A stretch of DNA of 64,000 nt from Nocardia sp. NBC_01730. Its GTDB lineage: Bacteria > Actinomycetota > Actinomycetes > Mycobacteriales > Mycobacteriaceae. The translations under genes and the position numbers were made by a program. The DNA is taken from contig NZ_CP109162.1 of assembly GCF_035920445.1 (NCBI RefSeq), positions 7,316,001 through 7,380,000 on the forward strand, given 5' to 3'. Below, in pieces: positions 52,109-62,426 of the stretch. The notes beneath the pieces were generated by a model that worked only from the letters and a program-made list of their open reading frames with translations, ran no database searches and was not told where the DNA came from. Each line of letters opens with the position of its first letter. Position 1 is the stretch's first letter.

Positions 52109-55100
52109 TCACACGTTGCGGCGATACTGCCCGCCGACAGTGAAGAATGCGTCGGTGATCTGCTGCAGGGTGCACACGCGGGCAGCGTCCATCAGCACCT
52201 CGAAGATGTTGTCATCGGTGCGGGCGACGGCATCGAGGCGGGCATGGGCGGCATGGGCGGCATCGCGGTGCCGATGCTGGAACTCGCGGACCCGCGCAAG
52301 CTGGGACTGCTTCTCCGCCTCGGTGCCGCGCGCCAACTCGATCTCCCGATGCGGCTCGCCGTGCGGATTGCGGAAGGTGTTGACGCCGATGATCGGCAGC
52401 GAGCCGTCGTGCTTGCGCTGTTCGTAGCGCATCGACTCGTCCTGGATCTTACCGCGCTGGTAACCGGTCTCCATGGCGCCGAGCACGCCACCGCGTTCGC
52501 TGATCCGGTCGAACTCGGTCAGCACGGCCTCCTCGACCAGGTCGGTGAGCTCGTCGACGAGAAAGCTGCCCTGCAGCGGATTCTCGTTCATCGCGACGCC
52601 CCACTCGCGGTTGATGATGAGCTGGATAGCCAGCGCGCGGCGCACCGATTCCTCGGTCGGCGTGGTCACCGCCTCGTCGTAGGCGTTGGTGTGCAGGCTG
52701 TTGCAGTTGTCGTAGAGCGCGATCAGCGCCTGCAAGGTGGTGCGAATGTCGTTGAAGCTCATCTCCTGCGCGTGCAGCGAGCGGCCGGAGGTCTGGATGT
52801 GGTACTTCAGCTTCTGCGACCGCTCGTTGGCGCCGTAGTGGTCGCGCATGGCGACGGACCAGATACGCCGAGCTACCCGGCCGATGACCGAGTACTCCGG
52901 GTCCATGCCGTTGGAGAAGAAGAACGACAGATTCGGCGCGAAGTCGTCGATCCGCATGCCGCGTGCGAGATACGCCTCCACATAGGTGAATCCGTTGGCC
53001 AAGGTGAACGCCAGCTGACTGATCGGGTTCGCGCCCGCCTCAGCGATGTGGTATCCGGAAATCGACACCGAGTAGAAGTTGCGAACGCCGTTGCGCACGA
53101 ACCATTCCTGGATATCGGCCATCATGCGCAAACTGAATTCCGTGGAGAAGATGCAGGTGTTCTGCCCCTGATCCTCTTTGAGGATGTCGGCCTGCACCGT
53201 GCCGCGCACCGTGGCGAGCGCCTGCGCTCGGATACCCGCCGCTTCGTCGTCGGTCGGTTGCCTTCCCTTCACGAGCGCGAAGCCGTCCAGCGCCTGGTCG
53301 ATGGCGGTGTTGAGGAAGTACGCCAGGATGGTCGGTGCCGGTCCGTTGATGGTCATCGACACCGAAGTGGTCGGTGCGGTCAGATCGAAGCCGTCGTAGA
53401 GCGCCTTCATGTCGTCGAGTGAGGCGATCGACACCCCGGACGTGCCGACCTTGCCGTAGATATCGGGGCGCTCGGCGGGGTCGTGACCGTAGAGCGTCAC
53501 CGAGTCGAACGCGGTGGACAGCCTTTTCGCGTCGGAATGTTCGCTGAGCACCTTGAAGCGGCGATTCGTGCGGAACGGATCGCCCTCGCCCGCGAACATC
53601 CGCGCCGGATCCTCGTTGTCTCGCTTGAACAGGAACACCCCCGCCGTGAACGGGAATCGTCCGGGCAGGTGCTCGGCGCGGAGGAATCTCAGCAGCTCAC
53701 CGTGATCGGTGTAGCGGGGCAACGCGACTCGCGGAATCGAATTGCCGGACAGCGTTTCCCTGCGCAGTGGGGTGTGGATCTCCTGGAGGCGCACGCGCAC
53801 CACCTGCTCGTCGCCGCGATAGGAGTCGGCCAACGCGGGCCACTCGGTCAGCAGCGCGACATTCTCCGGGGTGAGATCGGCGCGGGCGCGTTCGGCCAGT
53901 TCGGCGACGGCGGTGTCGTCGGGCAATTCCGCCGCTACCTGTTCGAATCGTTGCAGGCGTTGCGCGGCGAGGATCTGTGTCGCCGTCTCGGCGTGGTAGG
54001 CGCGGACGGTCTCGGCGATCTCGGCCAGGTAGCGCACGCGTGCGGGCGGGATGATCTGGGCGAAGCGGGTGGAGGTGCGGGTGTTCACCCTGGGCAGCAC
54101 ACCAGGCTCCAGCCGCATGCCGCGGCCCGCGAGCAGGCTGGTCAGGTGCTGGTAGAGGGCCGTCACTCCGTCGTCGTTGAACGTCGCCGCGCTGGTGCCG
54201 AAGACGGGCATGTCCTCCGGGGCCGCGCTGAACTCTTCTCGATTGCGGATCAGCTGCCTGGCGACGTCACGCAGTGCGTCCGCGGCCCCGCGGCGCTCGA
54301 ATTTGTTGATCACCACCACGTCCGCGTAATCGAGCATGTCGATCTTCTCGAGCTGGGAGGCGGCGCCGAACTCGGGCGTCATGACGTACATCGACACATC
54401 GACGTGATCGGTCACGGCGGCGTCCCCCTGGCCGATGCCGGGCGTCTCCAGGATGACCAGGTCGTATCCCGCTGCCTTGCAGGCGGTGACGATCAGATCG
54501 ATGTTGTCCGGCAGTTCCCGTCCGCCGCGGGTGGCCAGTGAGCGGAAGAAAATGTGTTCGCCGTCGAGTGCGTTCATCCGGATGCGGTCGCCGAGCAGCG
54601 CGCCGCCGCCGCGCCGCCGGGTCGGATCCACCGCGAGGATTGCGACCCGCAGTTTGTCCTGTTGATCCGAGCGCAGCCTGCGCACCAATTCGTCGGTGAG
54701 CGACGACTTTCCGGACCCGCCGGTACCGGTGATGCCGAGCACCGGCACGGTGCGCGCCGCGGCGGCGGCAGTCAGGGTCTGCCGGTCGGCTTCCGGCAGC
54801 GTGTCCTGTTGCAGGCAGGTGATGGCACGGGCCAGGGCGGCGCGCTCACCGGTGAGCACCGCGTCCAGCACCGGTGGGTCGGCGGCCGGATCGACGTCGC
54901 AGGCGCGAATCAGCCGATTGATCATGCCGGGAAGGCCGAACCGCTGTCCGTCCTCGGGAGAGAAGATGGTCACACCGGATTCGGCCAGACGCGCGATCTC
55001 CTCGGCGACGATCACGCCACCGCCGCCGCCGAATATCCGGACCCGTTCCGCTCCGGCCTTTTTCAGTGCGTCGGCCAGATATTCGAAGTATTCGACGTGC

Positions 55101-55327
55101 CCGCCCTGGTAGGAGCTGACCGCGACACCCTGCACGTCTTCGGTGAGCACCGCATCGACCACTTCGCTGACCGCGCGATTGTGGCCGAGGTGAATCACCT
55201 CCGCGCCTTGGTTCTGCAGGATGCGGCGCATGATGTTGATCGCCGCGTCGTGCCCGTCGAACAGAGCGGCGGAGGTGACGAAGCGAACGGGGTGGATAGG
55301 CGTGTAGAGCGCGCTGCGGTCGGCCAC
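52109..55327 (-). CDS. icmF: Fused isobutyryl-CoA mutase with GTPase chaperone
   Basis: The 1072-residue enzyme interconverts isobutyryl-CoA and n-butyryl-CoA with adenosylcobalamin. The N-terminal B12 domain has FDGHDAAINIMRRIL (axial H26) and FGGGGGVIVAEE. The MeaB-like GTPase has P-loop GTGGSGKS at 201-208. The C-terminal mutase domain (about 540-1072) carries the SISGYHIAEAGANPISQLAF substrate-site segment. The fused order B12-GTPase-mutase identifies IcmF rather than methylmalonyl-CoA mutase. It links the valine pathway to straight-chain fatty acids. Confidence 0.94.
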   Translation of the reverse strand: MADRSALYTPIHPVRFVTSAALFDGHDAAINIMRRILQNQGAEVIHLGHNRAVSEVVDAVLTEDVQGVAVSSYQGGHVEYFEYLADALKKAGAERVRIFGGGGGVIVAEEIARLAESGVTIFSPEDGQRFGLPGMINRLIRACDVDPAADPPVLDAVLTGERAALARAITCLQQDTLPEADRQTLTAAAAARTVPVLGITGTGGSGKSSLTDELVRRLRSDQQDKLRVAILAVDPTRRRGGGALLGDRIRMNALDGEHIFFRSLATRGGRELPDNIDLIVTACKAAGYDLVILETPGIGQGDAAVTDHVDVSMYVMTPEFGAASQLEKIDMLDYADVVVINKFERRGAADALRDVARQLIRNREEFSAAPEDMPVFGTSAATFNDDGVTALYQHLTSLLAGRGMRLEPGVLPRVNTRTSTRFAQIIPPARVRYLAEIAETVRAYHAETATQILAAQRLQRFEQVAAELPDDTAVAELAERARADLTPENVALLTEWPALADSYRGDEQVVRVRLQEIHTPLRRETLSGNSIPRVALPRYTDHGELLRFLRAEHLPGRFPFTAGVFLFKRDNEDPARMFAGEGDPFRTNRRFKVLSEHSDAKRLSTAFDSVTLYGHDPAERPDIYGKVGTSGVSIASLDDMKALYDGFDLTAPTTSVSMTINGPAPTILAYFLNTAIDQALDGFALVKGRQPTDDEAAGIRAQALATVRGTVQADILKEDQGQNTCIFSTEFSLRMMADIQEWFVRNGVRNFYSVSISGYHIAEAGANPISQLAFTLANGFTYVEAYLARGMRIDDFAPNLSFFFSNGMDPEYSVIGRVARRIWSVAMRDHYGANERSQKLKYHIQTSGRSLHAQEMSFNDIRTTLQALIALYDNCNSLHTNAYDEAVTTPTEESVRRALAIQLIINREWGVAMNENPLQGSFLVDELTDLVEEAVLTEFDRISERGGVLGAMETGYQRGKIQDESMRYEQRKHDGSLPIIGVNTFRNPHGEPHREIELARGTEAEKQSQLARVREFQHRHRDAAHAAHARLDAVARTDDNIFEVLMDAARVCTLQQITDAFFTVGGQYRRNV

Positions 55328-55438
55328 TGGATTCCTCCGGCGAGTTCAATGCCGCCCGATACTAGGACGTCAAAGTAATTCTACGGTGATGGCAATCACA
55401 TCGCCAGATGAGGTGGCTCCCCTGGGCTTCGTGAACAC

Positions 55439-55457
55439 CCAGCGCCGCAGGCGCTGG
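55439..55457. repeat. Short hairpin upstream of icmF and DUF2157 genes
   Basis: CCAGCGCC and GGCGCTGG form a perfect 8-bp stem around GCA. It lies in the divergent gap and may be a regulatory or processing structure. Confidence 0.5.
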
Positions 55458-55527
55458 CAAACCAACACAGCGTGCGGCTTCCCGCGGCCGTGAATACACA
55501 GCGCCGTGAACGCTGCCATCAACGTCG

Positions 55528-55533
55528 CATACT
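55528..55533 (+). promoter_or_regulatory. Likely -10 hexamer for the DUF2157 gene
   Basis: CATACT ends 7 nt before GTG 55540, fitting a leaderless transcript. Confidence 0.45.
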
Positions 55534-55539
55534 GGGCGA

Positions 55540-56493
55540 GTGGTGAGCGACGACAGGGCGGGGGCCGCGGTAGGGCGGCTGGTTGCGGACGGTGTGCTGT
55601 CTCAGGAACAGGCCGACGCCGTGCTCGCGGCGCTTGCTGTCGAACGCGCGTCGGTGCTGACACGTGGGAAGGTGCTCGCCGAGATCGCCGCTTATCTCGG
55701 GGCCGGTCTGCTGTTCGGCGGGATCTTCCTGGTGCTGGCCTCGTCATGGGAGGACCTCGGCCGGCCGGTCAGGGTGGGGGTGCTCGCCGTCGTCGCGGCC
55801 GGTCTCCTGTTCGGCGGAATCCTGCTCGCGGGTGCGTTGTTCACCCGCCCGAGCGTGCACAGCCCGCGCGCCAGGCTTGCGACGGTGCTGTTCGCCCTTG
55901 CTTCCGTCGCACTCGCCGCGGCCGTCGGCACCGCGTTCGAGGACGGAAGTATCGATGCCGCTTGGGTTTTCGCTTGCACGGCGGGGGCGGTGGTTGCGGT
56001 GCTCGGCTACCTCGCGCTGCCTTCGGTGCTCGGCATGCTCGTCTGCGCCTGCTTCGTGCCTGCGGCCGTCGCGGGGATGCTCACCGATGTATTCGACCTC
56101 GACGACGTGTGGGGCAGCGTAGCCGTGCTGCTGCTCGGTGGGGCGTGGTTCGCGCTGACCGGAATCGGCGCTCTGTTCGAAAAATGGGCCGGATACCTGA
56201 TCGCGATCGTCACCTCTGTCGCGGCTGCGCAGAGCATCGACGTCGAGGGTCGGATTTGGGCCTATGGGCTCACGGCGCTGGTCGCGCTCGTCTGCTTCGC
56301 GTTGTATGCGACCGAGCGGTCGGCGGTGCTCGTCATCGGTGGTGGGGTGTCGATCGCCTTGGCCGCGGGTGAGGCGGTCTCCGAATGGACGGACGACGCG
56401 CTCGGCGCGGCGGCCGTGGTCGTGGCGATCGGCGCGATCACGCTCGCCATCGGCGCGTTCCAGCTCACTCGATCGCAAAAAAAGCCCAGCTAG
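55540..56493 (+). CDS. DUF2157 multi-pass membrane protein
   Basis: The 317-residue protein starts with a soluble DUF2157 segment (AAVGRLVADGVLSQEQADAV). Eight or nine membrane helices follow (AEIAAYLGAGLLFGGIFLVL, VGVLAVVAAGLLFGGILLAG and others). It has no catalytic motif. The family is widespread and of unknown role. GTG 55543 is the alternative start. Confidence 0.85.
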   Translation: MVSDDRAGAAVGRLVADGVLSQEQADAVLAALAVERASVLTRGKVLAEIAAYLGAGLLFGGIFLVLASSWEDLGRPVRVGVLAVVAAGLLFGGILLAGALFTRPSVHSPRARLATVLFALASVALAAAVGTAFEDGSIDAAWVFACTAGAVVAVLGYLALPSVLGMLVCACFVPAAVAGMLTDVFDLDDVWGSVAVLLLGGAWFALTGIGALFEKWAGYLIAIVTSVAAAQSIDVEGRIWAYGLTALVALVCFALYATERSAVLVIGGGVSIALAAGEAVSEWTDDALGAAAVVVAIGAITLAIGAFQLTRSQKKPS

Positions 56494-56510
56494 GCGGCTT
56501 CCTCGCCTGC

Positions 56511-56626
56511 GCTCGGCCCGGCGCATAAGCGGCTGCCTCGAGCCTGCGCTCGGCCCGGCGCATAAGCGGCTGCCTCGAGCGTGTGCTCGGCCCGGCGCGG
56601 GCGGGCGGCCTTCGTCCGGCTGCGTC
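56511..56626. repeat. 37-bp tandem repeat with a dispersed GC-rich element
   Basis: GCTCGGCCCGGCGCATAAGC and 17 further bases repeat at 56511 and 56548. A third copy at 56585 turns into GCTCGGCCCGGCGCGGGCGG followed by CTTCGTCCGGCTGCG. That last form recurs at 63589 and 63658. Confidence 0.9.
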
Positions 56627-56748
56627 CATCAAGCGCCTGTCGCGTGGTGCGCGGCGGGGGTCTTCTCCGCCGTGCCGCAGCCGTGTCCCCCTCGTAGACG
56701 GTCCGATGCGTGGGATGGATCACATCGCGGTGAACAACCTGTTAATGC

Positions 56749-56760
56749 TTGGACATCCAA
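56749..56760. promoter_or_regulatory. Palindrome in the mmsA promoter region
   Basis: TTGGACATCCAA is a palindrome of two 5-bp arms around CA, 60 bp before mmsA. It may be an operator for the valine-degradation operon. The TTGGAC part also resembles a -35 element. Confidence 0.45.
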
Positions 56761-56819
56761 CTATAGGATGACCGTATACCGCATGGCGGTGTCCCGATCC
56801 GCTACAGAACAGGACTGGC

Positions 56820-58352
<1,533 letters not shown>

Positions 58353-58355
58353 CGA

Positions 58356-59495
58356 ATGTTCCTACTAGACGCCGACGAGAAGGCGATCCGCGACACCGCG
58401 CGCGGATTCGCCGACGAGTTCCTCGCCCCGAACGCGCTGGAATGGGACGAGCGGAAGCACTTCCCGGTCGACGTGCTGCGCAAGGCAGGTCCGCTCGGCC
58501 TCGGCGGCATCTACGTGCGTGAGGACGTGGGCGGCTCGGGTCTGCGCAGGCTCGACGCCGTGCGGATCTTCGAGCAGCTGGCTACCGGCTGCCCGGCCAT
58601 CGCCGCCTACATCTCCATCCACAACATGGCGGCGTGGATGATCGACGGCTACGGCGACGACGAACAGCGCAACCGCTGGCTACCGCGGCTGACCACGATG
58701 GAACTGCTGGCCAGCTACGCGCTCACCGAGCCTGGCGTCGGCTCGGACGCGGCGGCCTTGAGCACCAAGGCCGTCCGCGACGGCGACGACTACATCTTCA
58801 ATGGCGCCAAGCAGTTCATCTCCGGCGCGGGCGCCACCGACGTCTACGTCGTCATGGCGCGCACCGGGGATGCGGGGGCGCGGGGGATCTCGGCGTTCAT
58901 CGTGCCCGCCGACACACCGGGCGTCTCCTTCGGCGCCAACGAGAAGAAGATGGGGTGGAACGCCCAACCGACCCGCCAGGTGATCTTCACCGACGCCAGG
59001 ATTCCGGCGGCGAACCTGCTCGGCGCGGAGGGCGACGGCTTCCACATCGCGATGAACGGGCTCAACGGCGGTCGGCTCAACATCGCCGCCTGTTCGGTCG
59101 GCGGCGCCCAGGCGGCGCTGGACAAAACGGTGCCGTATCTGGCCGAGCGGCACGCGTTCGGGATGCCGCTGCTGAAGAATCAAGCGCTGCAATTCGAACT
59201 CGCCGATATGCGTACCGAATTGGAGGCCGCTCGGACGTTGCTGTGGCGGGCCGCGTGGGCGCTGGACGCCGACGAGCCGGACAAGGTCGAGCTGTGCGCC
59301 ATGGCGAAGCGATTCGCCACCGACGCCGGTTTCGAGGTGGCCAACAAGGCACTTCAGCTGCACGGCGGCTACGGCTACCTGGCCGAGTACGGCCTGGAGA
59401 AGATCGTCCGGGATCTGCGGGTGCACCAGATCCTCGAGGGCACCAACGAAATCATGCGGGTGGTTGTCGCCCGCTCGGTGGTAGGAGCGGCATGA
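58356..59495 (+). CDS. fadE9: Isobutyryl-CoA dehydrogenase (FadE9 type)
   Basis: The 379-residue flavoprotein oxidises isobutyryl-CoA to methacrylyl-CoA. It has YALTEPGVGSDAAALSTKAV, FISGAGATDVYVVMAR and the C-terminal HQILEGTNEIMRVVVAR with base E361. Its place between mmsA and the hydrolase supports the valine role. The TGA stop begins the MIRU-like element at 59493. ATG 58356 is three bases after the mmsA stop. Confidence 0.92.
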   Translation: MFLLDADEKAIRDTARGFADEFLAPNALEWDERKHFPVDVLRKAGPLGLGGIYVREDVGGSGLRRLDAVRIFEQLATGCPAIAAYISIHNMAAWMIDGYGDDEQRNRWLPRLTTMELLASYALTEPGVGSDAAALSTKAVRDGDDYIFNGAKQFISGAGATDVYVVMARTGDAGARGISAFIVPADTPGVSFGANEKKMGWNAQPTRQVIFTDARIPAANLLGAEGDGFHIAMNGLNGGRLNIAACSVGGAQAALDKTVPYLAERHAFGMPLLKNQALQFELADMRTELEAARTLLWRAAWALDADEPDKVELCAMAKRFATDAGFEVANKALQLHGGYGYLAEYGLEKIVRDLRVHQILEGTNEIMRVVVARSVVGAA

Positions 59496-59607
59496 GCGAG
59501 CGAACAATGGGCGCAGCCGAGCATCGCTCGGTCATGAGTGGTCAGGCCCGGAGGTGGCAGCGCAGCGTGACCACGGAGGACTCCGCTCACGCCGGAAAGG
59601 GAACAGC
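59493..59607. repeat. Composite MIRU-like element between fadE9 and the hydrolase
   Basis: It begins TGAGCGAGCGAACAATGGGC on the fadE9 stop. It next has the hairpin CCGAGC-ATC-GCTCGG, then the TCAGGCCCGGAGGTGG module of the 76- and 74-bp arrays and CCACGGAGG. It ends just before ATG 59608. It thus joins two repeat families found separately elsewhere in the window. Confidence 0.75.
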
Positions 59608-60675
59608 ATGACCGAACCGGAAGTTCTGATCGAGCGACGCGACGGGCTCGGCCTCATCACGCTGAACCGGCCGAAGGTCATCAATGCATTGAATCATTCC
59701 ATGGCCCTTGCCATTACGGACGCGCTGCGGGCTTGGGCGGACGACAGCGCGGTACGCACCGTAGTCGTCACCGGTGCGGGCGAACGCGGTCTGTGCGCGG
59801 GCGGCGACATCGTCGCCATTCACCGCGACGCGAAAAGCGGTGCCACCACCGCTGATTCGGCGACCGGTCGGTTCTGGCGCGACGAATACGTACTCAACGC
59901 GCTGATCGGCCGCTACCCGAAGCCTTACGTGGTGGTGATGGACGGCATCGTGATGGGCGGCGGCGTCGGCCTCTCCGGGCACGGCAGTCACCGCATCGTC
60001 ACCGAGCGATCCAAGATCGGCATGCCGGAGGTGGGCATCGGCTTCGTGCCGGACGTCGGCGGCACCTATCTGCTCGCTCGTACCCCAGGCGAGATCGGCA
60101 CGCACGTCGCGCTGACCACCGCACGGATGACCGCGGGTGATGCGATCGCGGCGGGCTTCGCCGACTATTTCGTCGCCTCCGAACATCTCCCCGCCCTGCT
60201 GGAGACCCTGCGCACCGAGAGCGCCGATATCGCGATCGCCAAATTCGCCACGGATGCACCGGAGTCCGCGCTGGTAGCGAGGTCGGATTGGATCGAAGCC
60301 TGCTACCGCACCGACACGGTCGAGGAAATCGTCGCGCGCCTGCAAGGGCATGAAGCACCCGAGGCGCAGGCGGCGGCCGCCGAGATGCTGTCGAAATCGC
60401 CGGTCGCGCTGAAGGTCACGCTGAGGTCGCTGCGGGCGGCGCGGACCGCGCCGAGCCTGGAGGCGGTCCTGAACGAGGAGTACCGCGTGTCCATCGCGTC
60501 GCTGTCGTCGCATGATCTGGTCGAGGGCATCCGCGCCCAGGTGATCGACAAGGACCGTAACCCGCGGTGGTCGCCCCCGGCCGTCGCCGAGGTAACAGAC
60601 GCGCAGGTAGACACATACTTCGCCGAACTGGGCGAGCTGGAACTGGGTCTGGTGACCCCGGAGGTGGCGCAATGA
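59608..60675 (+). CDS. 3-hydroxyisobutyryl-CoA hydrolase
   Basis: The 355-residue enzyme of the crotonase fold removes CoA from 3-hydroxyisobutyryl-CoA. It has LITLNRPKVINALNHSMALA, ERGLCAGGDIVAIHR and MDGIVMGGGVGLSGHGSHRI with the oxyanion glycines. Length and the YPKPYVVVMDGIVMGGG motif favour the hydrolase over a hydratase. GGAAAGG precedes ATG 59608. It overlaps mmsB by four bases (ATGA). Confidence 0.9.
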   Translation: MTEPEVLIERRDGLGLITLNRPKVINALNHSMALAITDALRAWADDSAVRTVVVTGAGERGLCAGGDIVAIHRDAKSGATTADSATGRFWRDEYVLNALIGRYPKPYVVVMDGIVMGGGVGLSGHGSHRIVTERSKIGMPEVGIGFVPDVGGTYLLARTPGEIGTHVALTTARMTAGDAIAAGFADYFVASEHLPALLETLRTESADIAIAKFATDAPESALVARSDWIEACYRTDTVEEIVARLQGHEAPEAQAAAAEMLSKSPVALKVTLRSLRAARTAPSLEAVLNEEYRVSIASLSSHDLVEGIRAQVIDKDRNPRWSPPAVAEVTDAQVDTYFAELGELELGLVTPEVAQ

Positions 60676-61565
60676 GCGAAAAGATCGGTTTCCTCGGCCT
60701 CGGCCACATGGGCGCTCCGATGGCGGCCAACCTGGTGCGGGCCGGCTACGAGGTGCTCGCCTTCGATCCCGTGCCCGCCGCGCGGGACCAGGCCGAGCGG
60801 GACGGAGCCACCGTGGTCGGCGCAGCCTCGCAGGCGGCCGACGCCGACATCGTGATCACCATGCTGCCCAACGGCAAACTCGTCCTCGATGTGTACGCCG
60901 AGCTGCTCGCGGCCGCGAAGCCGGGCACGCTGTTCATCGACTGCTCCACCATCGACGTGGCCGACGCCAAGTCCGCGGCCGAACTCACCATGGCCGCCGG
61001 GCATCGCGCGCTGGACGCCCCGGTGTCCGGCGGTGTCGCGGGCGCCGCGGCGGGAACGCTGACTTTCATGGTCGGCGGTGGCGCCGACGACTTCGCCGAC
61101 GCGCTGCCGGTGCTCGAGGTGATGGGCGGCAAGGTGGTGCACTGCGGCGGCTCCGGTGTCGGCCAGGCGGCGAAGATCTGCAACAACATGCTGCTGGGCA
61201 TCTCGATGATCGCACTGTCGGAGTCGCTGGTGCTCGGCGAGAAGCTGGGGCTGAGCCATCAGTCCTTCTTCGACGTGGTCTCCACCGCCTCCGGTCAGAG
61301 CTGGGCGCTGACCAGCTACTGTCCGGTTCCCGGTCCGGTGCCGACCAGCCCGGCCAACAACGACTACCGGCCCGGTTTCGCCACCGCGCTGATGACAAAG
61401 GACCTCGGTCTGGCAGCGAATGCGTTGCGGGAAAACAGCATCGACGGTCAACTCGGATTGCTCGCCGCCGAGATCTACGCCCGGTTCAACCAGACGGACG
61501 CCGGGCGGGACTTCTCGGCTATCGTCACCGATATCCGTAACCGTTCCGACGAAGAGGGTGCCTGA
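60672..61565 (+). CDS. mmsB: 3-hydroxyisobutyrate dehydrogenase
   Basis: The 297-residue NAD-dependent enzyme oxidises 3-hydroxyisobutyrate to methylmalonate semialdehyde. It has the Rossmann motif [40 protein letters not shown] and catalytic K168 in [11 protein letters not shown]. Its ATG overlaps the hydrolase stop. The hydratase gene follows 2 bp later. Confidence 0.95.
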   Translation: MSEKIGFLGLGHMGAPMAANLVRAGYEVLAFDPVPAARDQAERDGATVVGAASQAADADIVITMLPNGKLVLDVYAELLAAAKPGTLFIDCSTIDVADAKSAAELTMAAGHRALDAPVSGGVAGAAAGTLTFMVGGGADDFADALPVLEVMGGKVVHCGGSGVGQAAKICNNMLLGISMIALSESLVLGEKLGLSHQSFFDVVSTASGQSWALTSYCPVPGPVPTSPANNDYRPGFATALMTKDLGLAANALRENSIDGQLGLLAAEIYARFNQTDAGRDFSAIVTDIRNRSDEEGA

Positions 61566-61567
61566 AG

Positions 61568-62395
61568 ATGGACGCATCGCGAGGCGATTCGGTGGGGAGT
61601 GGCAGCCGGGTGACGGGAGGACCCGACTTCGAGACGATTCTGCTGGAGCGCAAGGGCCGGGTCGGTTGGATCACGCTGAACCGCCCCAAGGCGCTGAACG
61701 CACTGAACGCACAGGTCCTCGACGACGTCATCGCCGCGCTCGACGAGCTGGAGCACGACGACGAGATCGGCGCCATCGTGATCACCGGGTCGGAGCGGGC
61801 CTTCGCCGCGGGCGCCGACATCAAGGAGATGCAGCCCAAGTCGTACATGGATATGTTCCTGAACGACTACTTCGCCCGCTGGGACCGTTTGGCGCAGTTC
61901 CGCAAGCCCACCATCGCCGCGGTCGCGGGCTACGCGCTCGGCGGCGGCTGTGAGCTGGCCATGATCTGCGACATCCTGCTCGCGGCGGACACCGCGAAGT
62001 TCGGGCAGCCGGAGATCAAGCTCGGCGTCATCCCCGGAATCGGCGGCTCACAGCGCCTGACTCGCGCGATCGGCAAGGCCAAGGCGATGGATCTGGTGCT
62101 CACCGGGCGCAATATGGACGCCGAGGAGGCGGAGCGCGCCGGGCTTGTCTCGCGTGTCGTGCCCGCAGCCGAGTTGCTCGACACCGCGCTCGAGGTCGCC
62201 GAGACGATCTCGTCGATGTCGCTGCCGGTCACGATGATCGCGAAGGAGGCGGTGAACCGCTCCTTCGAGACCACGCTGGCCGAGGGGCTGCGCTTCGAAC
62301 GCCGGGTCTTCCACTCGCTCTTCGCGATCGAAGACCAGAAGGAAGGCATGAGCGCCTTCGTGGAGAAGCGTCCGGCGAAGTTCACCAACCGCTGA
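61568..62395 (+). CDS. Enoyl-CoA (methacrylyl-CoA) hydratase
   Basis: The 275-residue crotonase has the EchA8-like core [53 protein letters not shown] and [19 protein letters not shown], which includes the catalytic glutamates. In this operon it most likely hydrates methacrylyl-CoA. The N-terminal 20 residues are unlike relatives, so an internal start is possible. Confidence 0.92.
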   Translation: MDASRGDSVGSGSRVTGGPDFETILLERKGRVGWITLNRPKALNALNAQVLDDVIAALDELEHDDEIGAIVITGSERAFAAGADIKEMQPKSYMDMFLNDYFARWDRLAQFRKPTIAAVAGYALGGGCELAMICDILLAADTAKFGQPEIKLGVIPGIGGSQRLTRAIGKAKAMDLVLTGRNMDAEEAERAGLVSRVVPAAELLDTALEVAETISSMSLPVTMIAKEAVNRSFETTLAEGLRFERRVFHSLFAIEDQKEGMSAFVEKRPAKFTNR

Positions 62396-62426
62396 GTCGG
62401 ATGTGCTGAGCCGTGTCGGCTCATAG

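Noticed and set aside
52109..55327. Methylmalonyl-CoA mutase
   Set aside because: The B12-GTPase-mutase fusion order and N-terminal FDGHDAAIN are those of IcmF.
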